Positions 51,303 through 60,853 of a stretch of 64,000 bases of DNA are shown piece after piece (positions within the stretch are counted from its first letter, which is position 1; the number at the start of each line of letters is the position of its first letter). Made by a program: the position numbers and the translations under genes. Under the pieces are notes generated by a model. It had not been told where the DNA came from. It saw only the letters and a list, made by a program, of their open reading frames with translations, and searched no databases. The stretch lies in NCBI RefSeq assembly GCF_003253565.1, contig NZ_QKUF01000017.1, positions 1 to 64,000 of the forward strand, in the 5' to 3' direction. This DNA is from Thermosporothrix hazakensis. Lineage in GTDB: Bacteria; Chloroflexota; Ktedonobacteria; Ktedonobacterales; Ktedonobacteraceae.

Positions 51303-52466
51303 TTAGACTGACAGAGTTTGTTGCTGCTGCATTCTGGCAATCTTGCCAAGCTCATACTTCAGGATCTCATAGCGAATGTTCTCGGTTATACCTGCAATTG
51401 GCAAGGCCAGTTGAATCTGGTAGGTACGGCGGTCGGGCGTCAGCACCAATCCGCGACCCGGAATCGGATCAGGGATAATAGGTGGTCTCCCGAACAGGTC
51501 AAGCCGCTGTGATTCGTTCAGCAGCAGCCCGATTTTGGTACTGAATTTGCCCATCAGATCGGACGGGATCGTGCGAAAGTGGACCTCACCACTCGTAACC
51601 ACCAGATACGCTCCGAGTGTGCGGGCTTCAGCAAAGCTATGTGCCAGCTTCCGTAGTGCGGTAATAGCCTGCAACCGTTCCACAAAGTTCTGATAGTGAC
51701 AGATTACCAGCAGCAATTGGGGAACGCGGGTGTTGTTCTCCCAGAGGTGAGCCAGAGTGTTTTCTGTCCAGCGCAGGCCGGGGAATGTAGTACGCCGCTG
51801 TTGAAGCATATCCTGAAGTAGAGTGGCGAATTGGATAAGCTTGTCATCTGTGCTGCCATCGGTCCACAGCGGGACGCCCTGTTCGTTGCGGGCATGTGGC
51901 ATCTCCTGAAAGCAGTCAAGCTCATGTAGAGGATCAATAATAGCGTAGCGCAGATAGTCGGGTGTAAAACAGGCGCTGAGCCAGAGGAGCAGGGTTTGTA
52001 AGGCCGTCGTTTTACCGCTATGTTGTGCGCCTGCCAGCAGAAGCGGGCCACCTGTCAGAGGCCCGGCGCTGCCGTGAAGGTCTACAAACAGGATCTCACG
52101 TTTTTGTTGTTCTGGCTTATCGACCAGTCCTAACGGGATCTGCATAGAGGGCTTGATCTCTTCCTGTGCGCGTTGGGTCAGAAACTCTCGAATGGTTGTA
52201 GGCATCACATAGTAGCGGTCCTGATTCTCTCCTACCAGCCGTTGCGTCGTCTTGTCGGGCCGAAAGAGGATCAGGGGATCAGGCGCCAGCGGCGAAGAGG
52301 GCGTTGGGAGCGGGTCAGGCCAGTAGTAGATGCCATCTTTTTGGGCATGGTCACGCGAATAGGCCTCGACAATTCGCTCAATAATGACCTCGGCGACGGT
52401 GGTCGTCTGGCGAAACGTTTCCAGATTACTTGTGACTGGTCTGGGTGATGGTTGAACCTGAAACAT
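51303..52466 (-). CDS. EccC-like ATPase, C-terminal part (FtsK/SpoIIIE family)
   Basis: A 387-residue ATPase with a Walker A motif (GAQHSGKTTALQ, around residue 150) and Walker B-like strand (PQLLLVICHYQNF). It corresponds to the later FtsK/SpoIIIE domain of type VII secretion ATPases. The Walker B acidic residue is not obvious, so this domain may bind ATP without rapid hydrolysis, as in known EccC C-terminal domains. Its ATG follows the stop of the larger ATPase gene with no gap (TAAATG), so both are made together. Together they equal a split EccC. Confidence 0.85.
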   Translation of the reverse strand: MFQVQPSPRPVTSNLETFRQTTTVAEVIIERIVEAYSRDHAQKDGIYYWPDPLPTPSSPLAPDPLILFRPDKTTQRLVGENQDRYYVMPTTIREFLTQRAQEEIKPSMQIPLGLVDKPEQQKREILFVDLHGSAGPLTGGPLLLAGAQHSGKTTALQTLLLWLSACFTPDYLRYAIIDPLHELDCFQEMPHARNEQGVPLWTDGSTDDKLIQFATLLQDMLQQRRTTFPGLRWTENTLAHLWENNTRVPQLLLVICHYQNFVERLQAITALRKLAHSFAEARTLGAYLVVTSGEVHFRTIPSDLMGKFSTKIGLLLNESQRLDLFGRPPIIPDPIPGRGLVLTPDRRTYQIQLALPIAGITENIRYEILKYELGKIARMQQQQTLSV

Positions 52467-54884
52467 TTATGGCTTCTCCTTTGTGAGCTGAGCCAGTAGA
52501 ATATCATTGGTCGGGTCCAGAGAGACATGTTTACCGCTTGGGGTGCGTGGCTGATGATAGAGCTGTTCAAGTGTGACCGGGATCGTGACGCGAGCTGCCT
52601 GGAAAAGATCAAGCTGATTATCTCCGTGGAGCAGATAGCCGCGCCCGGGAATACTGGCGGGCAGGTTTGCAGCATCGACGCGCCGAAGCACTTCGCGGCT
52701 ATCTTCTGGAGATGCGCAGCGCAGGCACAGGCGGTACTGCACATAGTCGCGCACGCGTGTGGCGATAATGCCTTCGGGACGCTGCGCGGCAAGAAGGAGA
52801 TGCATGCCAATTTCTCGACCAACGCGTGTAATGGTAAAGAGCTCGTCAAGGACAGAGTCGGTCCGTTTGAGCATCTCGGCGAACTCATCGATGATGATGA
52901 CAAGGCGTGGCAGCGTTTTCCCCTCTTTTAGCTTGATTTCGCGTCGCGTCGCCTCTGCCCGTAACATGGTAATGAAGCGCTGAATGAGTGCCGGTGACGA
53001 CACATTGGAGAGAAAGCCGATTGTATGCGGCAGATGGCGGAATGGCTCCAGAGCCAGTCCCGCTTTATAGTCGATTAACAGAAAGTTGACCTCGGTCGGA
53101 CGGTATGCAATTGCCAGCGCCATCACAATCGTTTGCAGCAGTTCGCTCTTGCCTGAGCCAGTTTGGCCGATCAGCAGACCATGAGGTCCATCTTTCAGGA
53201 AGTCGAGATATTGCACCTCGTCGCCGATCTTGAGCCCGATCGGAATGCGCATGGTGGGCTTTTCATTACCCCGGCTATCGGTAGTATGGAACAGCGGATC
53301 ACTCCAGCGGGAAAGCGGATCATAATGTGCCAGATCAAGCGGAGGCTCAAAGAGCATACGCAGATCGACCTGGGTGCGTAGTTCCAGCCGCTTGGTACTC
53401 ATGGCCTTCAGCGGTTGCAGCCGTTGCGCGAAGTAGGTGAGCGCCTGCTGTGGCACACTATCCAGTTCGAGGCAGGCAACGGCAGGCGGTGGTGTCGGGC
53501 TCAACTCATGCAGAAGAGCCTGTGGTGTTTGTGTGTCTCCTTGAGGCGGGACATCGAGATCTATTATCAGCTTGCTGGTGGTGGGCACTTCTGCTCTGCT
53601 GGCATTCACGCTCAGCACAGAGACACCAAGCTGGGCCTGTGGCGTAAGGGCAAGAGTCATCTCGGGCCGCTTCAGAGGTGAGATAGAGAGATGCGGACGA
53701 TAATCAACGGGTGTATTGGGAATCGTTGTCGTCAGGGGATGTCCTCCCTCGGGTTTCAGGACGGGCATCGCAAGTGTTGGCTGGTCAAGGTCGGTCTCGG
53801 GGTCAAAGTGATCTACGACGATGATCAAATGCGGTAAGATGGGCTGCTTCCCATCCCGTCGCGAGTCGCCAAGCAAGAGTTCACGTCGCCCGAGCTCTCG
53901 TGAGATCAGAGGCAACTGTTCAAGGACCTCGGCTGCACCAAATGCGACAGCACGTTTGCCCTCGTGCTCATCATTGTTCTCGCCAGATAAACGCGGATCG
54001 TATTGTATGGTATGGGGAAGCAGTGTTGCCCAGTGCCAGGCGTTTTCCTGTGAGCGCGGCGCGAGAATGATGATGCGAACATCTTCGGGCGAATGATGAT
54101 AGGCAATTTGGCCGACCATTGCATGTAGCGCGTTGCGTGCTCTGGTCAGGCGTGCTTTTGAGCCGACCAGCGCAATAGGTCCCTGCTCCGGCAATGAGAC
54201 CGTGAGCGGAACCATGACCTGCTTGTATTTCTCCTGAAGCTGTTGTGCATAGGCGTTCTGCTCTTCAAGCTGGCGATCAATATCGAGCCGATCATGATGC
54301 ATGTTTCGATGAACCGAGAATGAGGCTGGACGTAATCCCATTCCGACCCGGACAGAAAGAAAATCGGGATCATCAGGGCGGCGCGCCCAGAGGCTGACAT
54401 TCTGATCATCAAAGCGCTGCTCAATAAGCGGTCGAATGCTGAGTCCCTGATACCATTCGGGAGAGGCAGCGGGCAGAACAAAGGGTGGGTCCTGCTCAAT
54501 ACGTGCCTGACGCTCCTGTAATTGCAATGCCTGTAGTCGTTCCTCCGCCTCTTCCAGTTTGCGACGATAGGAGGCAAGATAGCGCTTGATCTGTCGCCGT
54601 GTGCCTATGAACTGGACTGAATAGGAAGTGAGCGTGCCCAGTGCCATCATGCCACTGATCGCCAGAAATGGCAGAAAGAGATACTGTGCTCGGCCATTGC
54701 TATTATTGGTGAGGATAAGTGCATATGTGCCGGTGCCTAAGAGGCTGAAGAGCACGGATGTCAGCATCGAAGGCTGTGGAGCCTGAGGTAACTGTGGCGG
54801 CGCTGGTAACTGTACTGTCTCTTGAGGGATCTCTGGCCAGATACGGGCCTTCCGCGATATAGTTGTTGGTTGCTGATAAGACAT
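52467..54884 (-). CDS. EccC-like membrane ATPase, N-terminal part (FtsK/SpoIIIE family)
   Basis: An 805-residue protein with two membrane segments near the N-terminus (LTSVLFSLLGTGTYALIL and YLFLPFLAISGMMALGTL) and a coiled segment (YRRKLEEAEERLQAL). After a long middle region comes an FtsK/SpoIIIE motor with Walker A GQTGSGKSE and Walker B LVIIIDEFAEM. This is the layout of EccC, the type VII secretion motor, cut after its first or second ATPase domain. GAGGGGAG precedes the ATG. EccB, EccD, EccE, EssB or EsaA are not in the window. Confidence 0.88.
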   Translation of the reverse strand: MSYQQPTTISRKARIWPEIPQETVQLPAPPQLPQAPQPSMLTSVLFSLLGTGTYALILTNNSNGRAQYLFLPFLAISGMMALGTLTSYSVQFIGTRRQIKRYLASYRRKLEEAEERLQALQLQERQARIEQDPPFVLPAASPEWYQGLSIRPLIEQRFDDQNVSLWARRPDDPDFLSVRVGMGLRPASFSVHRNMHHDRLDIDRQLEEQNAYAQQLQEKYKQVMVPLTVSLPEQGPIALVGSKARLTRARNALHAMVGQIAYHHSPEDVRIIILAPRSQENAWHWATLLPHTIQYDPRLSGENNDEHEGKRAVAFGAAEVLEQLPLISRELGRRELLLGDSRRDGKQPILPHLIIVVDHFDPETDLDQPTLAMPVLKPEGGHPLTTTIPNTPVDYRPHLSISPLKRPEMTLALTPQAQLGVSVLSVNASRAEVPTTSKLIIDLDVPPQGDTQTPQALLHELSPTPPPAVACLELDSVPQQALTYFAQRLQPLKAMSTKRLELRTQVDLRMLFEPPLDLAHYDPLSRWSDPLFHTTDSRGNEKPTMRIPIGLKIGDEVQYLDFLKDGPHGLLIGQTGSGKSELLQTIVMALAIAYRPTEVNFLLIDYKAGLALEPFRHLPHTIGFLSNVSSPALIQRFITMLRAEATRREIKLKEGKTLPRLVIIIDEFAEMLKRTDSVLDELFTITRVGREIGMHLLLAAQRPEGIIATRVRDYVQYRLCLRCASPEDSREVLRRVDAANLPASIPGRGYLLHGDNQLDLFQAARVTIPVTLEQLYHQPRTPSGKHVSLDPTNDILLAQLTKEKP

Positions 54885-55437
54885 GGTGCTCCCCTCTTCA
54901 ACGTTTCCACCATTAAAGCGTATTTGAACTTTTGGCTATAATAACAAACAGCTTTTTGTTTTGCAAGATACTATGAAAAGAGAGTAGAAAAGCACTATTG
55001 ATCATTCATCTCTATAGTACCTTTATCATGCTATTGCCTGGATGGTTGCTCCCCTTGCTTGCTTATTCAACCATAAGCAGCTCATGAGAGGAAAGGGTGA
55101 GTGTGAAGTGAGCTTATACGGATGAGTCCGCTGGCTTCCTGGTAGGGCCTGCTTATTTCGGGGTGTCTGCTACCTCTGCTTGCGAAAAGCGTTGGCTGGT
55201 GCGTATATAACGAATAGATAAGGGTATATTTTGAGAGAAATTGCATTTCTCAGGAGGAAGGAGAAATGTACAATGATCCTCTGTAGGTCTTGCCCTGTCG
55301 TCTCGGGGGAATAACTACTCTGGCTCTTATGTTTACTTTGATAGAATATGACTCAAAGTTTCTGAGGGGTATTGACTCATGTCTAAGGTGCGTGTTGTTC
55401 TCCCCTTTCAGGCGGTTTACGAGGAAGGTGTTAACGT
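54885..55437. other. Divergent intergenic region between eccC-like genes and clpB
   Basis: No gene is seen. TGACTCA occurs twice (55349-55355 and 55373-55379), 24 bases apart, 60-90 bases upstream of clpB. No CIRCE or HAIR element of the classical kind was found. Confidence 0.45.
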
Positions 55438-58035
55438 ATGAAGATTGAGCGTTTTACTGATAAAGCACGTGAGGCGATCTATGAGGCGTCAGAGATGGCG
55501 CGAACCCGGCATCATGCACAGATCGAGCCAGAACACCTGTTAGCCGCTCTTCTGACGCAGGAGGGTGGCGTTGTGCCGCAGATTGTGCAGAAGGCGGGTG
55601 GCAGCGTTCAGTCAGTTCAGCAGGTGCTTGAGAAAGAGCTGAATAGCTTTGCGCGTGTGTATGGAGGCAGTGAGCCAAGCATCAGTCCGGGCTTGCGGAA
55701 AATCCTCGATGATGCCTGGATCGAGATGGGCAACTTCAAGGATGAGTACCTCAGCGTTGAGCATTTACTGCTGGCAATGTTCAATTCTGAGAGTGGCGCA
55801 AAACGCGCGTTGAGCGTCGCTGGTTTGACCCGGGATACTGTGTTACGGGCGTTGACGGCAATTCGTGGCTCGCAAAGAGTCACAGACCAGAACCCGGAAG
55901 GCAAATATCAGGCACTTGAGAAATACGGCCGGAATCTGACCGAACTCGCGCAGCAAGGAAAGCTTGATCCGGTTATCGGGCGTGATGAGGAGATCAGGCG
56001 TGTGATTCAGGTGTTGAGCCGTCGTACCAAGAATAACCCGGTCTTGATTGGTGAGCCAGGTGTTGGTAAAACAGCAATCGTCGAGGGTCTGGCACAGCGT
56101 ATTGTGCGAGGTGACGTGCCCAAGACGCTGGCCGAAAAACAGGTCATTACACTGGATCTTGGGGCGCTGGTTGCGGGCGCAAAGTTCCGGGGAGAGTTTG
56201 AGGACCGGTTAAAGGCCGTGCTGAAGGAAGTAACCGGTTCAGAGGGCCGGATTATCCTCTTTATTGATGAGCTCCACACGCTGGTTGGCGCGGGCGCTGC
56301 TGAGGGCGCAATGGATGCTTCTAATATGCTCAAGCCAATGCTGGCGCGTGGTGAGCTGCATTGTATCGGCGCGACAACACTGGATGAGTACCGCAAACAT
56401 ATCGAGAAGGATGCCGCGCTTGAACGCCGCTTCCAGCCAGTGATGGTTGAGCCGCCAAGCGTTGAGGATACGATCAGTATTCTGCGCGGTCTCAAGCCAC
56501 GATATGAAGTCCATCATGGAGTGCGGATTCAGGATAGCGCCCTCGTGGCTGCTGCTGTGCTCTCTGATCGCTATATCACTGAACGCTTCCTGCCAGATAA
56601 GGCAATCGACCTTGTTGATGAGGCGGCCAGTCTGCGTCGTGTTGAGCTGGATAGCACACCAATTGAGGTTGATTCGCTGGATCGGCGTATCCGGCAGTTA
56701 CAGGTTGAGCAGGAGGCACTGAAAAAGGAAACCGATCCTGCCAGTCGCGAACGGCGTGAAAAACTTGACCGCGAGATTGCAAACCTGAGAGAACAGCTTC
56801 ATACACTCAAGATGACGCTGGAGAAAGAGCGTGAGCCGGTTGACGAGCTACGCCGCTTGAAGAAAGAGCTTGACGCGGCCCAGGTCGAGTATGAGCAGGC
56901 CGAACGCGCCTATGACTATGAAAAAATGGCCCGGTTGCGCTATGGCAAGATCAAGGATCTGCAAGAGCGCATTCAGGCAATGGAAGAGCGCCTCTCGGAG
57001 ATTCATGGCAGCAAGAATCGCATGTTGAAGGAAGAGGTTGACGCCGATGATATCGCCGAGATTGTTGCGAAGTGGACCCACATCCCTGTCAGCAAACTGA
57101 TGGAGTCCGAAGTACAGAAGTTGCTCCATATGGAAGATCGCCTGCGGCAACGGGTCGTAGGCCAGGAGCAGGCGCTAGAGGCCGTCTCTGACGCTATTCG
57201 CCGCTCACGGGCTGGCTTGCAGGACCCAAATCGTCCGCTGGCAAGCTTCCTGTTCCTGGGACCGACCGGCGTTGGTAAGACCGAGCTGGCGCGAGCGCTG
57301 GCAGAATTCATCTTTGATGATGAACATGCTCTCGTTCGTATCGACATGTCAGAGTACATGGAGAAGCATTCGGTTTCGCGCTTGATCGGCGCTCCTCCGG
57401 GCTACGTTGGTTATGAAGAGGGGGGCCAGTTAACCGAGGCCGTGCGGCGGCACCCGTACAGCGTGGTCCTGCTGGATGAGATCGAGAAGGCCGCACCTGA
57501 AGTGTTTAATGTCCTGCTTCAGTTGCTGGACGATGGACGATTAACCGACGGACAGGGGCGCACGGTCGACTTCAAGAACTGTATTGTGATTATGACCAGT
57601 AACGTCGGTACGTCCTGGCTACCACAATACGAGAAGCTCGACGAGGACCAGCTACAGCGAGAGGTGCGACAGCGCCTGCGAGAAGAGGGCTTCCGTCCTG
57701 AGTTTATCAACCGTATCGATGAGATTATTGTGTTCCATTCGATTGGACGCGAACAGGTCAAACATATTGTAGATATTCAGATCAATCGGCTGCGCCCGCG
57801 TCTGGCCGAGCGCCATGTGACGTTGCGTCTGACCGATGCCGCGAAGGATCTGCTGGCCCAGGAGGGCTATGATCCACAGTTTGGTGCACGACCACTCAAG
57901 CGCGTCATTCAGCGTGAGATCGAAAATAGAATCGCGCGTGGTCTGCTTGACGGCACCATTCGCGATGGCTCTGAGGTAGTGTTTGACGCCAGCGGAAACG
58001 AGCTGCAAATGAAAACGATGCAGCCCGCAGCATAA
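55438..58035 (+). CDS. clpB: ATP-dependent disaggregase ClpB
   Basis: An 865-residue Hsp100 chaperone. It has an N-terminal Clp repeat domain, a first AAA+ module with Walker A GEPGVGKTA and Walker B ILFIDELH, the long coiled-coil middle domain (roughly residues 400-530), and a second AAA+ module with GPTGVGKTE and VLLDEIEKA. The middle domain separates it from ClpC and ClpA. It threads aggregated proteins with DnaK help after heat stress. GAGGAAGG precedes the ATG. The response regulator gene follows after a small hairpin. Confidence 0.97.
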   Translation: MKIERFTDKAREAIYEASEMARTRHHAQIEPEHLLAALLTQEGGVVPQIVQKAGGSVQSVQQVLEKELNSFARVYGGSEPSISPGLRKILDDAWIEMGNFKDEYLSVEHLLLAMFNSESGAKRALSVAGLTRDTVLRALTAIRGSQRVTDQNPEGKYQALEKYGRNLTELAQQGKLDPVIGRDEEIRRVIQVLSRRTKNNPVLIGEPGVGKTAIVEGLAQRIVRGDVPKTLAEKQVITLDLGALVAGAKFRGEFEDRLKAVLKEVTGSEGRIILFIDELHTLVGAGAAEGAMDASNMLKPMLARGELHCIGATTLDEYRKHIEKDAALERRFQPVMVEPPSVEDTISILRGLKPRYEVHHGVRIQDSALVAAAVLSDRYITERFLPDKAIDLVDEAASLRRVELDSTPIEVDSLDRRIRQLQVEQEALKKETDPASRERREKLDREIANLREQLHTLKMTLEKEREPVDELRRLKKELDAAQVEYEQAERAYDYEKMARLRYGKIKDLQERIQAMEERLSEIHGSKNRMLKEEVDADDIAEIVAKWTHIPVSKLMESEVQKLLHMEDRLRQRVVGQEQALEAVSDAIRRSRAGLQDPNRPLASFLFLGPTGVGKTELARALAEFIFDDEHALVRIDMSEYMEKHSVSRLIGAPPGYVGYEEGGQLTEAVRRHPYSVVLLDEIEKAAPEVFNVLLQLLDDGRLTDGQGRTVDFKNCIVIMTSNVGTSWLPQYEKLDEDQLQREVRQRLREEGFRPEFINRIDEIIVFHSIGREQVKHIVDIQINRLRPRLAERHVTLRLTDAAKDLLAQEGYDPQFGARPLKRVIQREIENRIARGLLDGTIRDGSEVVFDASGNELQMKTMQPAA

Positions 58036-58048
58036 ACAGTGTTGAGGT

Positions 58049-58079
58049 CCGGAGAGGGAAACTCTCCGGGCTTTGTTTC
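58049..58079 (+). terminator. Terminator of clpB
   Basis: CCGGAGAG (58049-58056) pairs with CTCTCCGG (58062-58069), followed by GCTTTGTTTC. It lies 13 bases after the stop. The T tract is broken, so read-through into the next gene is possible. Confidence 0.6.
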
Positions 58080-58103
58080 ATGGACAGGGAATGAACACAA
58101 GGC

Positions 58104-59453
58104 ATGTTTGAACAAGAGAAGCAAAGACCCTCTCCTATCGTGGTACGCGAACGCCTGTTGCAGATGCTGAACACGATGTTGCTTCAGATCAAGACTTTGC
58201 GTATGCAGACAGAGACCGCCACGATTCAAGCGGGATTAGGCGAGATCGAGCAAATGACACAGCAAGCTCTGCGTATAGTGCGACAGGCAACGGTGGAACT
58301 CGCATTGCCTGAGCTGGAACAGGTCTCGCTGGTCGAGGCTCTTTCCAACTTGATCGAGGAAACCGCGGAGGCCCATAGCCTCTCAAGCCGTATTTCTGTG
58401 ACTGGAGATCAGAGCAAGGAGTTTTCCCCACTGGCGGGGCGCCTGCTTTATCTGGTAGCGTTGGAGGCGGTATATCTGGCGCTGACACATACCGATATTC
58501 ATCGCCTGCGCCTGATCCTCACGTTTCGCCTGGATGATGTTTTGCTCAGTATTGAAGACGATGGATTGGATGCGCGCGCTCCCGAGGAAGCGCCTGCTCT
58601 GCCGTTGATGAGCATGGAGGCCGGAGAGCCGCGCGCAGGGGAGAGTCCAGTGCTGGTAGATCTTCGAGAGCGTCTTGAGCGTGTTCAGGGAAGTCTGGAA
58701 ATACTGCATCTGCCCGAACGAGGGGTACGCGTGAGCGCGGCTGTGCCTTATGGTGCATGGGTCCCTGAGAGTGAGCCCACAGCGGACACTGCGAAGATGA
58801 TTAGGGTGTTGCTGGTAGATGCCAGTTCTGTCATCAGTGCTGGTTTGCGGCATTTGCTGGAACCATACCCGGAGATTCGGATTGTCGGTCAGGCGTCAGA
58901 TAGCGTCCAAGCGGTCAGCGAGACGCTGGAACTGGGACCACAGGTAGTCCTGCTGGATGCCTTCTTGCCCGATGAATCAAGTATTGAGGCTGTCCGCCAG
59001 ATCAAGCTACTGAACCTGGATACCAGAATTCTCTTGCTGGCGACTGAGGGCCGTGAGGAGCAACTGTATGAGGTCTTGCGGGCGGGGGCCGACGGCTGTC
59101 TACTCAAAGATAGCACTTCTGAGGAACTGGCGCAGGGGATACGGAGCGTTGCCCGAGGCGAGGTGACGATTCAACCGCGTCTGGCCGGGCGGCTCCTCTC
59201 GCGGGTCAGCGAACAGGGAAGAACAGTTGCGCATGGGCAGAAGTTGACTGCCCGTGAGTTGGAAGTCTTGCAGTTGCTGGCGCTTGGGTTGCGCAACAAA
59301 GAGATTGCAAATCGGCTGTATGTGAGCGAGCGAACGGTGAACTTTCATCTGGCCAATATCTATCAGAAGCTAGGCGTCTCGGGGAGAACTGAGGCTCTGA
59401 GCAGGGCGATCGCGCTTGGACTGCTCAGAACCGGGCAAAATGGCGCAAAATAA
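58104..59453 (+). CDS. NarL-type response regulator with an N-terminal degenerate histidine kinase module
   Basis: A 449-residue protein. Residues 233-350 form a receiver with phosphoacceptor Asp285 (VVLLDAFLPD) and acidic Asp239; residues about 380-440 are a LuxR/NarL helix-turn-helix (LTARELEVLQLLALGLRNKEIANRLYVSERTV). The first 215 residues look like the dimerisation and ATP-binding parts of a NarX-type kinase, but the phosphorylated His is missing and the N-box Asn is Leu125. The order kinase-then-regulator in one chain is unusual. The N-terminal part may sense or dimerise instead. It follows clpB by 68 bases. Confidence 0.88.
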   Translation: MFEQEKQRPSPIVVRERLLQMLNTMLLQIKTLRMQTETATIQAGLGEIEQMTQQALRIVRQATVELALPELEQVSLVEALSNLIEETAEAHSLSSRISVTGDQSKEFSPLAGRLLYLVALEAVYLALTHTDIHRLRLILTFRLDDVLLSIEDDGLDARAPEEAPALPLMSMEAGEPRAGESPVLVDLRERLERVQGSLEILHLPERGVRVSAAVPYGAWVPESEPTADTAKMIRVLLVDASSVISAGLRHLLEPYPEIRIVGQASDSVQAVSETLELGPQVVLLDAFLPDESSIEAVRQIKLLNLDTRILLLATEGREEQLYEVLRAGADGCLLKDSTSEELAQGIRSVARGEVTIQPRLAGRLLSRVSEQGRTVAHGQKLTARELEVLQLLALGLRNKEIANRLYVSERTVNFHLANIYQKLGVSGRTEALSRAIALGLLRTGQNGAK

Positions 59454-59461
59454 GCGTTCGT

Positions 59462-60373
59462 TTATGGGCGCAATGTTCCGGCGCGCCAGGTATCGACCGA
59501 GTGCTTTACTGCGTTAATATACGCCTTCTCGTCATTGTTGTCGGCGCGAGGGGCATACGTTGGAATGATTTGATCAATGGTGGTTTTTCCCCATTGGGCG
59601 ACATAGAGGTTACGGATAAGCGCATACCAGGCCTTGAAGCCTTCCTCCCAGCTCGGGAAACTGGCGTAGCCTCCGCGATCCTGATCGATACAATCATAGT
59701 TCGGAATACAGCGCAGGTTGCCCAGGGAATGTGTGACACGAGCTTCTCCCTGGGTGCCGAAGCCGCTTTCATGCAGGAAGAATGCAAGCGCATAGACCGG
59801 ATCGATGCCATATTGTACACCCAGGTCGTACAGTGCTTTTCCCTTGCCTGCTGCCGGTGAACCATAATCTTGCAGCACTTTGTTGATAAAATCGGCGGTA
59901 ATCGTTGGTTTCCCAAGCACAGAATAGGGGCCTGTCTGTTTGGGGAGCTCAACTTTCGGTTTGATGGGCTGCTTGGTCTGCCATGTATTGGCAAGCTCGC
60001 CACCAACCTGAATGTCGTAGACCTTACCGCCACTGTAGGGCAACAGCAGTGAGCCGTTTGAGCGCTGTGAGATACCAACGCCGATTAACACCCCGGTACC
60101 GACAATCACCATAATCAAACAGATGAGGAATACCCGAAGCCAGGGCAGGTGGCGTGCTAGAGGGGAGATCGCGGGTTTGCTGGCCGCGGGTCTGGAAACA
60201 GTAAAAGCGGTAGTGGTACGTGTCTGGATGGCTTCCAGATGGAGTTCATCCGTGTCCCGGAAATCCATGCCCGGTACCGCTTCGAGAAGACGGGTTGTGC
60301 GCCGAATTACGGGCTGGATATCTGTCATCTGAGTAACCGGGCGCTTCCGTTTGATATAATTGCCGCTTGCCAT
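59462..60373 (-). CDS. Membrane-anchored endo-beta-N-acetylglucosaminidase domain protein
   Basis: A 303-residue protein with a cytoplasmic N-terminus of about 75 residues, one membrane segment (VFLICLIMVIVGTGVLIGVGI) and an outside glucosaminidase domain. The catalytic Glu is in FFLHESGFGTQGEA, followed by SLGNLRCIPNYDC and the FPSWEEGFKAWYALI segment typical of LytG/FlgJ-like domains that cut peptidoglycan. AAGGAGAATG precedes the ATG. It converges on the response regulator gene with only eight bases between stops. Confidence 0.88.
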   Translation of the reverse strand: MASGNYIKRKRPVTQMTDIQPVIRRTTRLLEAVPGMDFRDTDELHLEAIQTRTTTAFTVSRPAASKPAISPLARHLPWLRVFLICLIMVIVGTGVLIGVGISQRSNGSLLLPYSGGKVYDIQVGGELANTWQTKQPIKPKVELPKQTGPYSVLGKPTITADFINKVLQDYGSPAAGKGKALYDLGVQYGIDPVYALAFFLHESGFGTQGEARVTHSLGNLRCIPNYDCIDQDRGGYASFPSWEEGFKAWYALIRNLYVAQWGKTTIDQIIPTYAPRADNNDEKAYINAVKHSVDTWRAGTLRP

Positions 60374-60675
60374 GAAAAACGCATTCTCCTTCTGGAAATT
60401 CTGTTCTAGGCTTTGTTCCAGATTATACCTCGTAGTGTCAAGCCTGTCGTGTTAGAATTGCTGAAGCCGCGTTGCATGCCGCTCAACTGTTTGTGATCCC
60501 CGCTAGAGCCTACCTGACTGGAACGTTGAAAAAGATATCCTGTCTCTTCAAAAACTATCATATCACCTCTGAAGCGACTCATGAGTGAGAAATAAGTCCT
60601 GTTTTTGGCAAAGAGTATCGCAGGAATCCACGAACTTGGTTAAGAGCAGAAGAAATGCTTCAGTCAGAGACTGGT

Positions 60676-60705
60676 TTGCGATTCTATTCGAGAATCAGAT
60701 ATAAT
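60676..60705 (+). promoter_or_regulatory. Promoter with internal inverted repeat upstream of the GH38 gene
   Basis: TTGCGA (60676-60681), an 18-base spacer and a perfect TATAAT (60700-60705). Between the boxes lies GATTCT-ATTCG-AGAATC (60680-60696), a palindrome well placed for a repressor. The start codon is about 150 bases downstream. Confidence 0.65.
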
Positions 60706-60853
60706 TTTTTACCACAGGTTGCTACTCTTCATGCAAGAGTTTATTCTGGCGCGATCGTATTCCTCAAGAGCTCCACTGTAATTGCTGAAGGGAAGAGAGT
60801 ATAGTGCGAGGGGATTATAGTAAAAACAGAAGAATGGTTTGAAAGGACGCGCT

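Noticed and set aside
54885..55437. CIRCE or HAIR heat-shock operator before clpB
   Set aside because: Neither TTAGCACTC-N9-GAGTGCTAA nor CTTGAGT-N7-ACTCAAG is present; only the TGACTCA pair is.
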